Shown: positions 19,462 through 29,320, numbered from the stretch's first letter. The stretch is 36,800 bases of DNA from Acidithiobacillus sp. (GCF_023255755.1 NZ_JAGDVS010000066.1:1-36800), one strand, 5' to 3'. The notes: a model not told the origin generated them from the letters alone. Numbers and translations are program-made.

Positions 19462-20046
19462 TTAAAAGGGAACCCGGAGTACCCGCCCGGTGCGACGTTG
19501 GATGTCGATCTTGAACACGTCACCGTCATCCATCTCATCTGCTGCCTGAGCGTTCGCCAAGGCAGTGACCACCTCATCAGAATTCATGGTCATCACCGTC
19601 ACCGGATCGCCAATAGACATTGGGAAATCGTGCCAGGTACCCGCATGAATCATCACCCCCTGCCCCGCTGGAATGCGAAAAGCGCGGACGTCTTCCAGGC
19701 GGGGGGCATTTTCCCCGCTGCCCTGATTGGGTTTACCCAGCACCATGGCAAAGGGAATGCTGCCCAACCCGACAAAAATCTGCGTCATGTTGAGGTGCCG
19801 TTCCAGCCAGGTAATCTCGGGACTGCGGCGCGATATCCGCGCCGTGCGGACCACCGCGCGACCGGTATATTCAAAATCGAGATTTTGCCCCTCTTCCACA
19901 CTCCCCTTATAAAAGGGGATGGAAAGTCCGGGCCGGTGTACCGCCTCACCAATCATCACCCCGTATTCCGCGAGGTTCTCCGGCGTAGCATCCAGCAATG
20001 GGACATCTACATAAACCGCTTCTGTCTGTTTTGCATAGGCACCCAT
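19462..20046 (-). CDS. Ureidoglycolate lyase (AllA)-like protein
   Basis: TWLERHLNMTQIFVGLGSIPFAMVLGKP, DVRAFRIPAGQGVMIHAGTWHDFPMSIGDPVTVMTM - cupin-like AllA family pattern. Confidence 0.72.
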   Translation of the reverse strand: MGAYAKQTEAVYVDVPLLDATPENLAEYGVMIGEAVHRPGLSIPFYKGSVEEGQNLDFEYTGRAVVRTARISRRSPEITWLERHLNMTQIFVGLGSIPFAMVLGKPNQGSGENAPRLEDVRAFRIPAGQGVMIHAGTWHDFPMSIGDPVTVMTMNSDEVVTALANAQAADEMDDGDVFKIDIQRRTGRVLRVPF

Positions 20047-20049
20047 ATT

Positions 20050-20916
20050 TTAATTCTCCTTTTTTGATTCACTGCGTTTATGTATGGCCTCCAGCACCAG
20101 CCGGGAAGCTATCTCCAAACGATATGCCGTCGTCGAGCGGATATCCTGAATGGGTGCAATATCCTGCTTTACCTTCTGACGCACCTGCATGTCAGCAATA
20201 TCACACAACGCACGCCCCAGCAGATATTGGCTCACGGATGGCAAGGCACAGGGAGTCGCCGCCACACTCGCCATGCCGAAATGCGCGCTCTGAATAATTC
20301 CATCACTATTTACTTCGATAAGCGCCGCGATACTCACCTTGGCAATAGCTTGCGCTGCCCGTGTTCCGACCTTCCGAAAATAGCCGCGACTGTGTTTAGG
20401 GGGGTAAGGAATCCAGAGCGCGCTGAGTAACTCTCCGGGTTGCAAGGCCGTCTTGCGATACCCCAGATGGAAATCTCCATAAGGCAACCAGCGCGAGCCG
20501 TGATGATGGACGATCTCCAGACGTGCGCCATAAGCCAGCAACGTCGGCGCATTGTCCGCCGCGGGGGAGGCATTGCAAACATTGCCACCCAGCGTGGCGC
20601 GGTTTTGAATGGGCGGCGCCCCGGTCACCGCCGCCGAGGCGGCCAGCATCGGCCAGTGGGCGACTACTTCCGCATGCCGACGAATCGCTTCCAGGGAAGT
20701 AGCGGCGCCAATCCGGATGCCCTCTTCGGTAATTTGCAGCCCCTGCAACTCCCGCAGTCCGCTGATGTCCAGCCAGGACTCCGGGCGCCGTTCCGGGGCG
20801 AGATGACACTCCACCATAAGATCGGTCCCGCCCGAAATCACCCGATATGGGCCGGGGGCTGTCGCCAATATCTCCAGGGCTTCCGGCAAATGTCGCGGCC
20901 TTATCCAATCAGACAT
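20050..20916 (-). CDS. Xanthine dehydrogenase-family FAD-binding subunit
   Basis: ATG 20916; YRVISGGTDLMVE, IGAATSLEAI, IQNRATLGGNVCNASPAADNAPTLLAYGA, GYFRKVGTRAAQAIAKVSIAA. Confidence 0.93.
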   Translation of the reverse strand: MSDWIRPRHLPEALEILATAPGPYRVISGGTDLMVECHLAPERRPESWLDISGLRELQGLQITEEGIRIGAATSLEAIRRHAEVVAHWPMLAASAAVTGAPPIQNRATLGGNVCNASPAADNAPTLLAYGARLEIVHHHGSRWLPYGDFHLGYRKTALQPGELLSALWIPYPPKHSRGYFRKVGTRAAQAIAKVSIAALIEVNSDGIIQSAHFGMASVAATPCALPSVSQYLLGRALCDIADMQVRQKVKQDIAPIQDIRSTTAYRLEIASRLVLEAIHKRSESKKEN

Positions 20917-21367
20917 CAGCAAACCCTCCGGCGACCTGGGCGATGGCCGCATAAATGCGCCCATACCCGGTACAGCGACAGAGATTGCCGCTCAGGCCCC
21001 AGCGAATCTCCTCCAGGGTCGGATTCGCATACTCCGCCAACAGAGCGGTCGCCGCGAGCATCATACCCGGTGTACAAATTCCGCACTGGGTAGCACCGCA
21101 CTGAACAAAAGCTTGTGCCAGAGCACTATCTTCGGGAAGGCCCTCTACCGTGGTAATCTCCGCCCGTTCCATCTGCCCAAGAGGAACCAGGCAACTATTC
21201 ACCAGCCTGCCATTCACCAGCACCGCGCAGGCGCCACATTCTCCTTCGCCGCAACCTTCTTTGGTCCCCTTGAGGTCGCATTCATTACGCAATACATCCA
21301 GTAAACGGGCATTCGGCGCTGAGCTGCTCTGAAATGCTTTACCATTGATGCGCATCGTCGTCGACAT
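20909..21367 (-). CDS. Xanthine dehydrogenase-family 2Fe-2S subunit
   Basis: ATG 21367; GTKEGCGEGECGACAVLVNGRLVNSCL and QCGICTPGMML...GNLCRCTGYGRI ([2Fe-2S] x2). Confidence 0.95.
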   Translation of the reverse strand: MSTTMRINGKAFQSSSAPNARLLDVLRNECDLKGTKEGCGEGECGACAVLVNGRLVNSCLVPLGQMERAEITTVEGLPEDSALAQAFVQCGATQCGICTPGMMLAATALLAEYANPTLEEIRWGLSGNLCRCTGYGRIYAAIAQVAGGFADV

Positions 21368-21369
21368 GA

Positions 21370-23628
21370 TCAATTCCCTCTGCTCATCGTCAGCTCCAGC
21401 AGCATTTCGGGCTTGACCGGAATCTGGCAAATATCGATATCCAAGGCCTGCTGAATCGCATTGACGATAGCGGGTGCTGGACCATCCATGGGTAATTCAC
21501 CGACGCCTTTCGCCCCTTTAGGACCAGCTCCCAAGCCGCCTTCCAGCAACACCACATGCATAAATCCCAAATCCGCGCTGGTGGGTATGATGTAATTGGT
21601 CAGACGGTCATTGGCCATGACCCCGCGCTCATTCCAGAGCACATCCTCATAGAGGGCATAACCAATACCCTGGGCAACACCCCCCTCAATCTGGCCCTGC
21701 ACAATCACCGGATGCACCGCATCGCCGATTTCCTGTACCGCGGTAAAATCAAGCACCCGCGTTTCGAGCGTCAACACATCCACTTCCACTTCGGCAATAT
21801 AAGCCGCCCAGGCATAACTGGCGTAAGCCCGCCCCAAAAAGGCCTGCTCATCCCAACGCATGTCCGTCGGCGGCTGGTACTGTGCGGTCACCAGCGTATC
21901 CCCGGCGACTGCGCACAGCCGGGCACACGCTGCGGCAAAACTTTGTGCGTCATGAGGCGCCGCCAACTCCGCCGTTTCCCGTAGCCGTTGCAATAATTGT
22001 CCCGCCGCCTTCTGGATGAGCTCCCCGACCACCATACAGGTGCGGGAGGCGACCGTCGGTCCGGAATTTGGCACCCTGGAGGTATCCGCCTGCGCCAGAT
22101 GCACGCGATCCATGGGCAGGCCCAGCGCGTCAGCCGCAATCTGGACCAGCGTGGTCGCCGCACCCTGCCCCATTTCGGTGTTGGAACAGAGAATTTCGAC
22201 GTGCCCATTGGCCAGGGCTTGCAGAGAGACCCGGGACGCCAGATGCAATTCACCGTTGCCGGTAAAACCGGCACCATGGGCAAAAGTCGCCAGACCAATG
22301 CCTTTGCGGGTCTGATGTCCGGCCGCATTCCAGGCCCTGTACTCCGCCAGCCGCTGGTAATAATGCGTATGTTCCAATGCCACATCGAGGGTGGCATGGG
22401 CAAAACAGTCAGCACCCACCACATCACCCGTGGGATTCACATCGCCGGTGCGCAACAAATTTATCCGGCGCAATTCGGCAGGGTCCATAGCCAGTTTTCT
22501 CGCCAGCCGGTCCATGGCCACTTCCATGGCAAAAATGCTTTGCGGCGCACCAAATCCGCGAAATGCACCAAAGGGCGGATGGTTGGTCGCGACGGCGCGC
22601 CCCCTGACCCGAATGTGGGGGCACTTATATGGTCCCGGTGCATGGATAACACCACGGGAGAGCACTACCGGACTGAGGGTACGATAAGCCCCGCCATCAA
22701 TGGCGAAATCCATATCGATAAACTGCAATTCTCCGGCCTTGTTGGCCCCCAGACTAATCAGGGTACGGGAAGGATGACGCTTGGGCGTCACCCGCAAATC
22801 CTCGCCCCGCTCATAAACAAGTTTTACCGAACGGCCCCCCGCTTTGAGCGCCAGCAACGCCGCATGGCAAGCAATCACCGAGGGGTAATCTTCCTTGCCG
22901 CCAAAGGCCCCACCAGTGGTACTTTGCACCACCCGCAGATGATCCTTATCCATCCCCATACACTGAACCAACGCGTCCAGCACATAGTAGGGACACTGCA
23001 TGGAACCTTCTACCAGAATGCTGCCGTCTTTCTGCAAATGCGCCAGCATCCCTTGCGGCTCAATATAGAGCTGCTCCTGGGACGGGGTGAGAAAGCGCTC
23101 TTCGATGACGACATCGGCAAGATGCTCCCCCTCCGCAACATCACCCCGATCCAGAAGATAATCTGTATAAATATTGCCGGGTATGATTTCTTGTTGCGCA
23201 GCGAGTGCCGCATCAATATCAAAAATCGGCGCGGTATTGGGCAACTCCACCAAAGAAACACCCTTCAGCGCCATTCCGAGTTTCTCCGGATCCGCGTGGG
23301 CCAGCAATACCACTGCCTCCCCAGCGTGCCGAAATGCGCGATCAACGAGCACTACCTGATCGTTCTCCAGGAGCTTTACGGCGTTCATACCCGGAATATC
23401 TCGCGCCGTGACCACCACAAATTCCGACCAGTCTATGGCAGGATCGAAAACCACCTCCTGCAGCGTTCCACCCGCCGCAGTAGTGCGCACCGTCGCGCCA
23501 TGGAGCACGTCTGCGCAGGGCAGGTCATCGACATAGAGCGCCGTCCCCCTGATTTTGGCAACGCCATCGACACGGCGGGGGCTCGCCGTCTGCTGGTCAG
23601 TTCGCTGCTTCACCAAGGTCAAAGACAC
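21370..23628 (-). CDS. Xanthine dehydrogenase-family molybdopterin-binding subunit
   Basis: STTGGAFGGKEDYPS, TNHPPFGAFRGFGAPQSIFAMEVAMDRLARKLAMDP, EMGQGAATTLVQIAADALG, GAKGVGELPMDGPAPAIVNAI. Confidence 0.94.
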   Translation of the reverse strand: MSLTLVKQRTDQQTASPRRVDGVAKIRGTALYVDDLPCADVLHGATVRTTAAGGTLQEVVFDPAIDWSEFVVVTARDIPGMNAVKLLENDQVVLVDRAFRHAGEAVVLLAHADPEKLGMALKGVSLVELPNTAPIFDIDAALAAQQEIIPGNIYTDYLLDRGDVAEGEHLADVVIEERFLTPSQEQLYIEPQGMLAHLQKDGSILVEGSMQCPYYVLDALVQCMGMDKDHLRVVQSTTGGAFGGKEDYPSVIACHAALLALKAGGRSVKLVYERGEDLRVTPKRHPSRTLISLGANKAGELQFIDMDFAIDGGAYRTLSPVVLSRGVIHAPGPYKCPHIRVRGRAVATNHPPFGAFRGFGAPQSIFAMEVAMDRLARKLAMDPAELRRINLLRTGDVNPTGDVVGADCFAHATLDVALEHTHYYQRLAEYRAWNAAGHQTRKGIGLATFAHGAGFTGNGELHLASRVSLQALANGHVEILCSNTEMGQGAATTLVQIAADALGLPMDRVHLAQADTSRVPNSGPTVASRTCMVVGELIQKAAGQLLQRLRETAELAAPHDAQSFAAACARLCAVAGDTLVTAQYQPPTDMRWDEQAFLGRAYASYAWAAYIAEVEVDVLTLETRVLDFTAVQEIGDAVHPVIVQGQIEGGVAQGIGYALYEDVLWNERGVMANDRLTNYIIPTSADLGFMHVVLLEGGLGAGPKGAKGVGELPMDGPAPAIVNAIQQALDIDICQIPVKPEMLLELTMSRGN

Positions 23629-23689
23629 GGTGACACTCCTTGCTCCCGGGCCAGAAACTCACCAGCGGATACTTTGATGACCCGTATGC

Positions 23690-24697
23690 TCATGCAGCGC
23701 CCTTTAACAGGTGCGCGATAACGGCCTTGGTGACGATCACCGCATTACGCTCGGCGAGGGCACTGGCATATAAATCGCCTGTTTTCCAGATTTCTTCTTC
23801 GGTTTTACCGGGGGGCGGAACATCCACGTCAGAGATCCCCCGTATGGACAGATAATGATCCGCCAAACCGAAACGCGAGAGCACGGCCACGTCCCCGAGA
23901 TCCTCCATGGCGGTATTGGTATATTTCACCTCGCCATGGGTATAGCGACGCACAATCTGTTCGGCAATAGCCTGATTCGCTTTACCGATCCAAAAATCAT
24001 TGCCGGTGATAGTGGCGCCCACCATCACCTTCGGCGCCGCAGAAATAGCAAACATTTTATCCAGTTTCTTCGCTTCTGCCGAGTTTTCAAGCGCGACATG
24101 GGCCGAGGCATTTACCGCCATATTCAGCAGGGCCGGATTGATTTTATACGCCAAATTTTCCATGATATTCTGGGTGTAATTTCCGCAGTGACCCGGCGTG
24201 GCATAATCCGCGCAGCCCGGAGGGGACCATGCCAACTGCTTTTGATCACTCAGGTAATGATGTCCAAAAGCCCAGGAGATTACCCAGCTATTGATATACA
24301 CACTGCCCAATGCAGAGTCTTCTTTGTCCACACCGCCCGCAATGCCGCTGCGAATAAAAATAGTCTTCTTCAGATCCAGAGTCGCGTCTTTCACCAGACT
24401 GGTGACGGTGACTGCGGCATTGATTTCCCCTTCCCCGGTCTCCGTAACACAGACGCCTTTGCTGTCGCAGATCAGGGGCTTAATGAGTCCTGGCACATGC
24501 AAGGCTTGATGCTGGAAAGATTTTTGCACTGTCCATGCTTGCCACTCGGGCGGGAATGCCGTCAGCACGATCACTTTCGGGCGCATTTTCGCCGCCGCCG
24601 GTATAGCCTGGGCGTAGGCCAGTGGCGCTATCCATGAGAGGCTGACTGCACCACATAACATCATATGCTTCCAAACCGTATTTTTCTTCACGAACAT
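23690..24697 (-). CDS. Exported NUP-family protein (purine nucleoside permease family, phosphorylase superfamily)
   Basis: ATG 24697 with signal peptide MFVKKNTVWKHMMLCGAVSLSWIAPLAYAQA; PKVIVLTAFPPEWQAW, IFIRSGIAGGVDKEDSALGSVYINSWVI, YLSIRGISDVDVPPPGKTEEEIW. Confidence 0.82.
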   Translation of the reverse strand: MFVKKNTVWKHMMLCGAVSLSWIAPLAYAQAIPAAAKMRPKVIVLTAFPPEWQAWTVQKSFQHQALHVPGLIKPLICDSKGVCVTETGEGEINAAVTVTSLVKDATLDLKKTIFIRSGIAGGVDKEDSALGSVYINSWVISWAFGHHYLSDQKQLAWSPPGCADYATPGHCGNYTQNIMENLAYKINPALLNMAVNASAHVALENSAEAKKLDKMFAISAAPKVMVGATITGNDFWIGKANQAIAEQIVRRYTHGEVKYTNTAMEDLGDVAVLSRFGLADHYLSIRGISDVDVPPPGKTEEEIWKTGDLYASALAERNAVIVTKAVIAHLLKGAA

Positions 24698-24714
24698 TCT
24701 CCCTGGTGAGTTTT

Positions 24715-25758
24715 TCATAATAGGTTCCGCTGGGATGCACCGTACTGATCCAGATCCCTGCGTAGGGATTGCTTTCGTTGGTCCGTACAAAAAGCCGCTT
24801 CAACAGCATTACGCTCAAGAAGTAATGCGTCCTCCGCTGTTAAATCCAGACTGGAAAGTGTCCCAATAATGTTTTCACTCAGGTATCCACCGAAATACGC
24901 CGGGTCATCCGAATGAATCGTCGCCAACAAACCTGCTTTCAACAATCGGCCCAGATTATGTTCAGATAACCGGCTAAACACTTTGAGCGCGACGTTGGAG
25001 AATGGGCAGACCGTCAGCGGGATCCGGTCATCCACCAGGCGACGCACCAGTGCCGGATCCTCCAAACAGCGCACCCCGTGATCTATGCGCTCGACATCAA
25101 GCACATCCAGTGCCTGCCAGATATAGGCGGGCGGCCCCTCCTCTCCGGCATGGGCAACACGATGCAGGCCCATGGACTTGGCCACCTTAAACACCTTCTG
25201 AAACTTTTCTGGGGGATTGCCCATTTCAGCGGAGTCGAGACCAATGCCGGCGATACCCCCCAAAGCACAAGCATGCTCCAACAGCGCCACCGCGGGTTGC
25301 GGGTCGCGATCCCGCTCAAAGCAAAGAATCAGTGCGCTGGATATATGCCAGTCACGCTCGGCGTCCCGCAAGGCGGCGTTGATGCCGCCCATCACCGCCG
25401 CCAATGCCACACCATTGGCAAGATGCGTCTGCGGATCAAAAAACAGTTCCGTATGACGAATCTGCTGGGCTTTACAGCGGGACATATAGGCCAGGGTCAG
25501 TTCATAAAAGTCCCGCTCTTCCCGCAATACGGACGCCCCCAGATAATAGACATTCAGAAAACTTTGCAGATCCTCAAATTGATACGCCGCCCGTGCCGCC
25601 TCTATCGTCTTATAGGGAATATCCACGCCGTTACGCTGGGCCAGCGCGATGAGTAATTCAGGCTCCAGAGTACCCTCAATATGCAAATGCAGCTCTACCT
25701 TGGGCAGATCCTCCACAAAATCTGCCAGTATTCCTTTACTGTTCATCGTACTTTCCAT
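24715..25758 (-). CDS. add: Adenosine deaminase-family protein
   Basis: LPKVELHLHIEGTLEPELLIALAQRNGV, HRVAHAGEEGPPAYIWQALDVLDVERIDHGVRCLEDPALVRRLVDDRIPLTVCPFSNVALKVF, ATIHSDDPAYFGGYLSENI. Could be adenosine or adenine deaminase subtype. Confidence 0.9.
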   Translation of the reverse strand: MESTMNSKGILADFVEDLPKVELHLHIEGTLEPELLIALAQRNGVDIPYKTIEAARAAYQFEDLQSFLNVYYLGASVLREERDFYELTLAYMSRCKAQQIRHTELFFDPQTHLANGVALAAVMGGINAALRDAERDWHISSALILCFERDRDPQPAVALLEHACALGGIAGIGLDSAEMGNPPEKFQKVFKVAKSMGLHRVAHAGEEGPPAYIWQALDVLDVERIDHGVRCLEDPALVRRLVDDRIPLTVCPFSNVALKVFSRLSEHNLGRLLKAGLLATIHSDDPAYFGGYLSENIIGTLSSLDLTAEDALLLERNAVEAAFCTDQRKQSLRRDLDQYGASQRNLL

Positions 25759-25805
25759 AAAAGGTGTTGCTCCGTATGTTTTATAAGGCTATGCATATAC
25801 ATCGC

Positions 25806-27035
25806 TTAGGCCACCCGTGCACCGCTGAGCCAGGTCCCCAGCGGACGCTGTTCCAGATCGGCCGACTTACCACTTAAGCATTCCTCAAACCAGTGCTCTA
25901 CAGAATCCACTGCAGGCTTCTGCGGCAAGAGCACAAAATCGGCACGTTTTCCCGCCGTCAAATCACCGCCGACGGATCCTCTGCCCATACATTCAGCCCC
26001 CGCCTTGGTAGAACGATACAAGGCCTCCTGCGGCGCAACAGGAACACCCGCTTCCCGATGTGTTCCCAGAAATCGCTGCATGACATGCAGCATGCTATGA
26101 CTGGGACCACCGCCTATGTCACTCGCCAGCGCAAAGGGAATGTTGTAAGCACGTACTTGCTCTAAGGGCATGCGTCGGTTGCCCAGCGCCTCATTACTGG
26201 TAGGACAATGCGCCACCCAGGAGCCGCGTGCCCGAAGACAGCGCCATTCCTCGTCACGCATTTCAATACAGTGGCCTAATATCGTCCGGGGCGTCAGAAG
26301 ACCCGCGCGGTCATACACCTCAGTATAGTGCGCAGCGTCGGGGAACAGCTCTTTAACCCATTGCAGCTCCGCGACCGATTCGGCGAGATGCGTCTGGATT
26401 AAACATGGACTCTCGGCGGCAATCTGCCCCAATGCCTTTAGCGATGCTGCCGTCAGATTCGGTGCAAAACGGGGTGTCAGTGCATAGTGTGTAATATCCG
26501 TTTGGCGCATAAATGCACGCAACGCGTCAGGATCATGCAAGCTGTAATCAGTCAATGCATGGGGCGCATGAATCGCCATCAGGACATTACCAATGACCCA
26601 ATCGCCACGCATCGACGTCAGCGCAATCTGCGTGGCCTCGGCATGCGGGCTGGAATAGCTCATGCCCATCACGGTCCCCGCACGCAATACATCGGCATAG
26701 AATTGCGCCGCCGCAGCCCTGGCGAAATCGGTATCCACATAGCGCGCCTCTTCCGGCCAGATATACTCTCGCAGCCAAGTCAAGAGTTCGCCAGAGAAAC
26801 GTCCCCTAACACGATGTTGCACCCAATGCAAATGGACATCGACAAAGCCTGGAACGATAACACCATACAAATCCTCTACTTCCATATCGGCGTCGATCTG
26901 ATTCAGCATCGTAGTGAAATCACCCATACGCACAATACGGCCCTGATCGACACCTAAAGCACCATCCTGATAAAATATCCAGGTATTCGCATCTATCGGG
27001 TTGAGTATCGACGCCCTAAATATTTTTTCCATCAT
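25806..27035 (-). CDS. Guanine deaminase-like amidohydrolase
   Basis: ATG 27035; IVPGFVDVHLHWVQHRVRGRFSGELLTWLREYIWPEEARYVD, QTHLAESVAELQWV, TILGHCIEMRDEEW, VAHCPTSNEALGN, ALASDIGGGPSHSMLHVM. Confidence 0.82.
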   Translation of the reverse strand: MMEKIFRASILNPIDANTWIFYQDGALGVDQGRIVRMGDFTTMLNQIDADMEVEDLYGVIVPGFVDVHLHWVQHRVRGRFSGELLTWLREYIWPEEARYVDTDFARAAAAQFYADVLRAGTVMGMSYSSPHAEATQIALTSMRGDWVIGNVLMAIHAPHALTDYSLHDPDALRAFMRQTDITHYALTPRFAPNLTAASLKALGQIAAESPCLIQTHLAESVAELQWVKELFPDAAHYTEVYDRAGLLTPRTILGHCIEMRDEEWRCLRARGSWVAHCPTSNEALGNRRMPLEQVRAYNIPFALASDIGGGPSHSMLHVMQRFLGTHREAGVPVAPQEALYRSTKAGAECMGRGSVGGDLTAGKRADFVLLPQKPAVDSVEHWFEECLSGKSADLEQRPLGTWLSGARVA

Positions 27036-28446
27036 CTGTACCCATCTGTATAATCTTACTGACAACCAGTTTGGATAACGCGCTCGCCTGCCCCTGCTCG
27101 TCAGTGGCCGTATGGTGACAAAACAAAACTCGGTAGAGTATTGATGCCACAATCGTCGTCGCAACACCCACCAATGGTGATATGTCTGTACCATGCAATA
27201 GATGCGCTCCATATCCCTCCCAAAGTGGATTATTTGAGAAAAATACGGTAACCGCGACCCCGATAACGAAAACCCAGACATTAGCACGCCTATGTAACAG
27301 CCTGCTCAACCCTCCGCGCGCTTCCGGGAGCACATCCCACAACACGTAGGTGATCATCACACCGGTCCACGGCGCCGCGACAATAATCAGCAAATCCAGA
27401 AAAGTCTGAAAAGAATCCCAGAATGACGGCGCCACAAAAAGCATGTAGATACCGACCAGCGTTGCCAGCACCGCATCCAAAGCTGTAAACTTCTTACGGT
27501 TCAGATCCTTGCCCACTACCACCGCGAGGCTGAAAGCAGAGCTGTAGGAGTTCAGGAAATTGGATGCCAACAACCCTAATATCGCAAAAGTGCAAAAACC
27601 CAAATACAGTGCCGAAGTGCCCAGTCCGGTCGCCGTTATGCTTATTCCAGCGGGTCCTACCTGGATACCACCATGCACATACAGCGTAATGGCTAACGCG
27701 AGAATGAGGCCACCACCTGCAAATCCGCCGAGGCTGGGCCATAACGCCATTCCGGCCAGGCTCGTGTCACGCCGCACATACCGCGAATAATCCGAAGCAA
27801 ACATCGTCCATGAGAACGCACCGCCCATGAGCGCTAATGAAGTTCCACCCAGGGTTTGGATTCCGTCAAAATGGCCTACGGCGGGCGTCATCGAAAGAGC
27901 CTGCCCACCATGCAGATATACCAGTATGGCTATCGCAAACAGCGCGAGAAATAGCGCCCCCGCCGTCTGCGCCGTAACGATGGCTTTATATCCGATAATG
28001 GGCACCACAAAATTAGCCAACACAGCCAATACCAGCGCATAATAAATACTGGTATTTATCGGTAACAAACCGTAACTGTCGAAAACACTGCGGAGGATAT
28101 ACACCACGAGTACTAACACCACGGCCTGCCAACCCAATTGGGACATCCAGTTACTCAAAGAAATCAGTTTATTGACCGGCTTGCCAAAAACGCGCCCAGA
28201 AACCGCCATAGTCGGAATACCGTAGATAAATCCCGGTATACTGATGATACCCACGGCGACAAACAGTGCAGAAGCCAGCAGCACGACCCACAGAAATGGC
28301 GCCAAAGGAAACAACTGGGCGATCAAGACCCCGACCGGCAAGCTAGAGGCAGTCATGGTCGCCGCCAGCCAGATCAAAGCGACCCGCGGCGCTGAACTCG
28401 TGCGCTCTGCCTCTGTCGTGGCACTAATCGAATGCCTGTCACCCAT
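27016..28446 (-). CDS. NCS1-family purine/cytosine permease (CodB-like)
   Basis: ATG 28446 (MGDRHSISA...); multi-spanning, GGAFSWTMFASDYSRYVRRDTSLAGMALWPSLGGFAGG, LLASNFLNSYSSAFSL. Confidence 0.87.
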   Translation of the reverse strand: MGDRHSISATTEAERTSSAPRVALIWLAATMTASSLPVGVLIAQLFPLAPFLWVVLLASALFVAVGIISIPGFIYGIPTMAVSGRVFGKPVNKLISLSNWMSQLGWQAVVLVLVVYILRSVFDSYGLLPINTSIYYALVLAVLANFVVPIIGYKAIVTAQTAGALFLALFAIAILVYLHGGQALSMTPAVGHFDGIQTLGGTSLALMGGAFSWTMFASDYSRYVRRDTSLAGMALWPSLGGFAGGGLILALAITLYVHGGIQVGPAGISITATGLGTSALYLGFCTFAILGLLASNFLNSYSSAFSLAVVVGKDLNRKKFTALDAVLATLVGIYMLFVAPSFWDSFQTFLDLLIIVAAPWTGVMITYVLWDVLPEARGGLSRLLHRRANVWVFVIGVAVTVFFSNNPLWEGYGAHLLHGTDISPLVGVATTIVASILYRVLFCHHTATDEQGQASALSKLVVSKIIQMGTDDGKNI

Positions 28447-28471
28447 CACTTTTTTCTCCCACGCATAAACG

Positions 28472-29230
28472 CTAACTTGATCCGGCACCCACTTCAACGT
28501 CGATTTGAAAAACCGTATTCTGCTTAGGCATCTTTTTCAGAAATGGTGGGAAGCCACCCTCCTTTACTGCTGCAAGTGCCGCACGATTTACCGCACTCAG
28601 GGGACTAGGTTTGATAATTTTTGCCCAGAGCAACTGACCCGCAGGTGAGATCTCGAACTCAACGGTCGCCTTGCCGCTCAGCCCCATTGCTCTTAACTCT
28701 GCAGGCACATGCAGATTCTGCTGAATCATTGGCCGCAACAGCCCGACATAACGCCCCATCAACGAGGCCGTCTGTTGGGTCGACATGGGCGGCGGGGCAG
28801 GAGGTGGCGTCACTAGCGGCTTAGGCGCGGGCGTCACTACCGATTTAGGAGTCGGCGTTGGTGGCGTGGCGGTCTTAACCGGCGGCACCGGCGGCGTCGG
28901 TGCCGGTTTCGGCGGAATCACCACCTTCGGGTGCGGACGGGGCGGCGGCGGCGTCACATGATGCACTACCGGTTTGGGAGGAACCGGTTTCGTTAGAGGC
29001 TTGGGTACGACCTTCGGCGGTGGTTGCGGCAAGGTCACCATTTGTACCGCAATGACGTGATCCTTGGGCTTAACGGCATTTACCGGAGGCCTGTTGTGTC
29101 CGTACCAGACCAAGCCGAGCACGAGCAGGACTTCAACCGCCACGGCACCGCCCACGGCATACTTAAAATGGCGTTCCTTCGGCTCCGGCATGAGTGAATA
29201 ATCTGTGGCCCTAGGCATCGTGGTAGTCAT
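28472..29230 (-). CDS. tonB: TonB energy-transducing protein
   Basis: N-term TM (AVGGAVAVEVLLVLGLVWYG), Pro/Lys-rich linker (PPKVVPKPLTKPVPPKPVVHHVTPPPPRPHPK...), C-term GKATVEFEISPAGQLLWAKIIKPSPLSAVNRAALAAVKEGGFPPF. Confidence 0.93.
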   Translation of the reverse strand: MTTTMPRATDYSLMPEPKERHFKYAVGGAVAVEVLLVLGLVWYGHNRPPVNAVKPKDHVIAVQMVTLPQPPPKVVPKPLTKPVPPKPVVHHVTPPPPRPHPKVVIPPKPAPTPPVPPVKTATPPTPTPKSVVTPAPKPLVTPPPAPPPMSTQQTASLMGRYVGLLRPMIQQNLHVPAELRAMGLSGKATVEFEISPAGQLLWAKIIKPSPLSAVNRAALAAVKEGGFPPFLKKMPKQNTVFQIDVEVGAGSS

Positions 29231-29320
29231 ATAAATTTATTCCCATTTTCGAGCACTGTCGCGCTCGCCAACTGTACGTTTGGCATTCGCTCACTTTTCC
29301 CCAAGTAAAGACGCAACTAC

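Noticed and set aside
19168-20067. 299-aa plus-strand ORF
   Set aside because: Antisense to the ring-opening amidohydrolase and AllA-like genes.
21997-23721. 574-aa plus-strand ORF
   Set aside because: Shadow ORF opposite the molybdopterin-binding subunit; codon-bias artefact without recognisable domains.
23855-24637. 260-aa plus-strand ORF
   Set aside because: Antisense to the NUP-family gene; no domain-like features.
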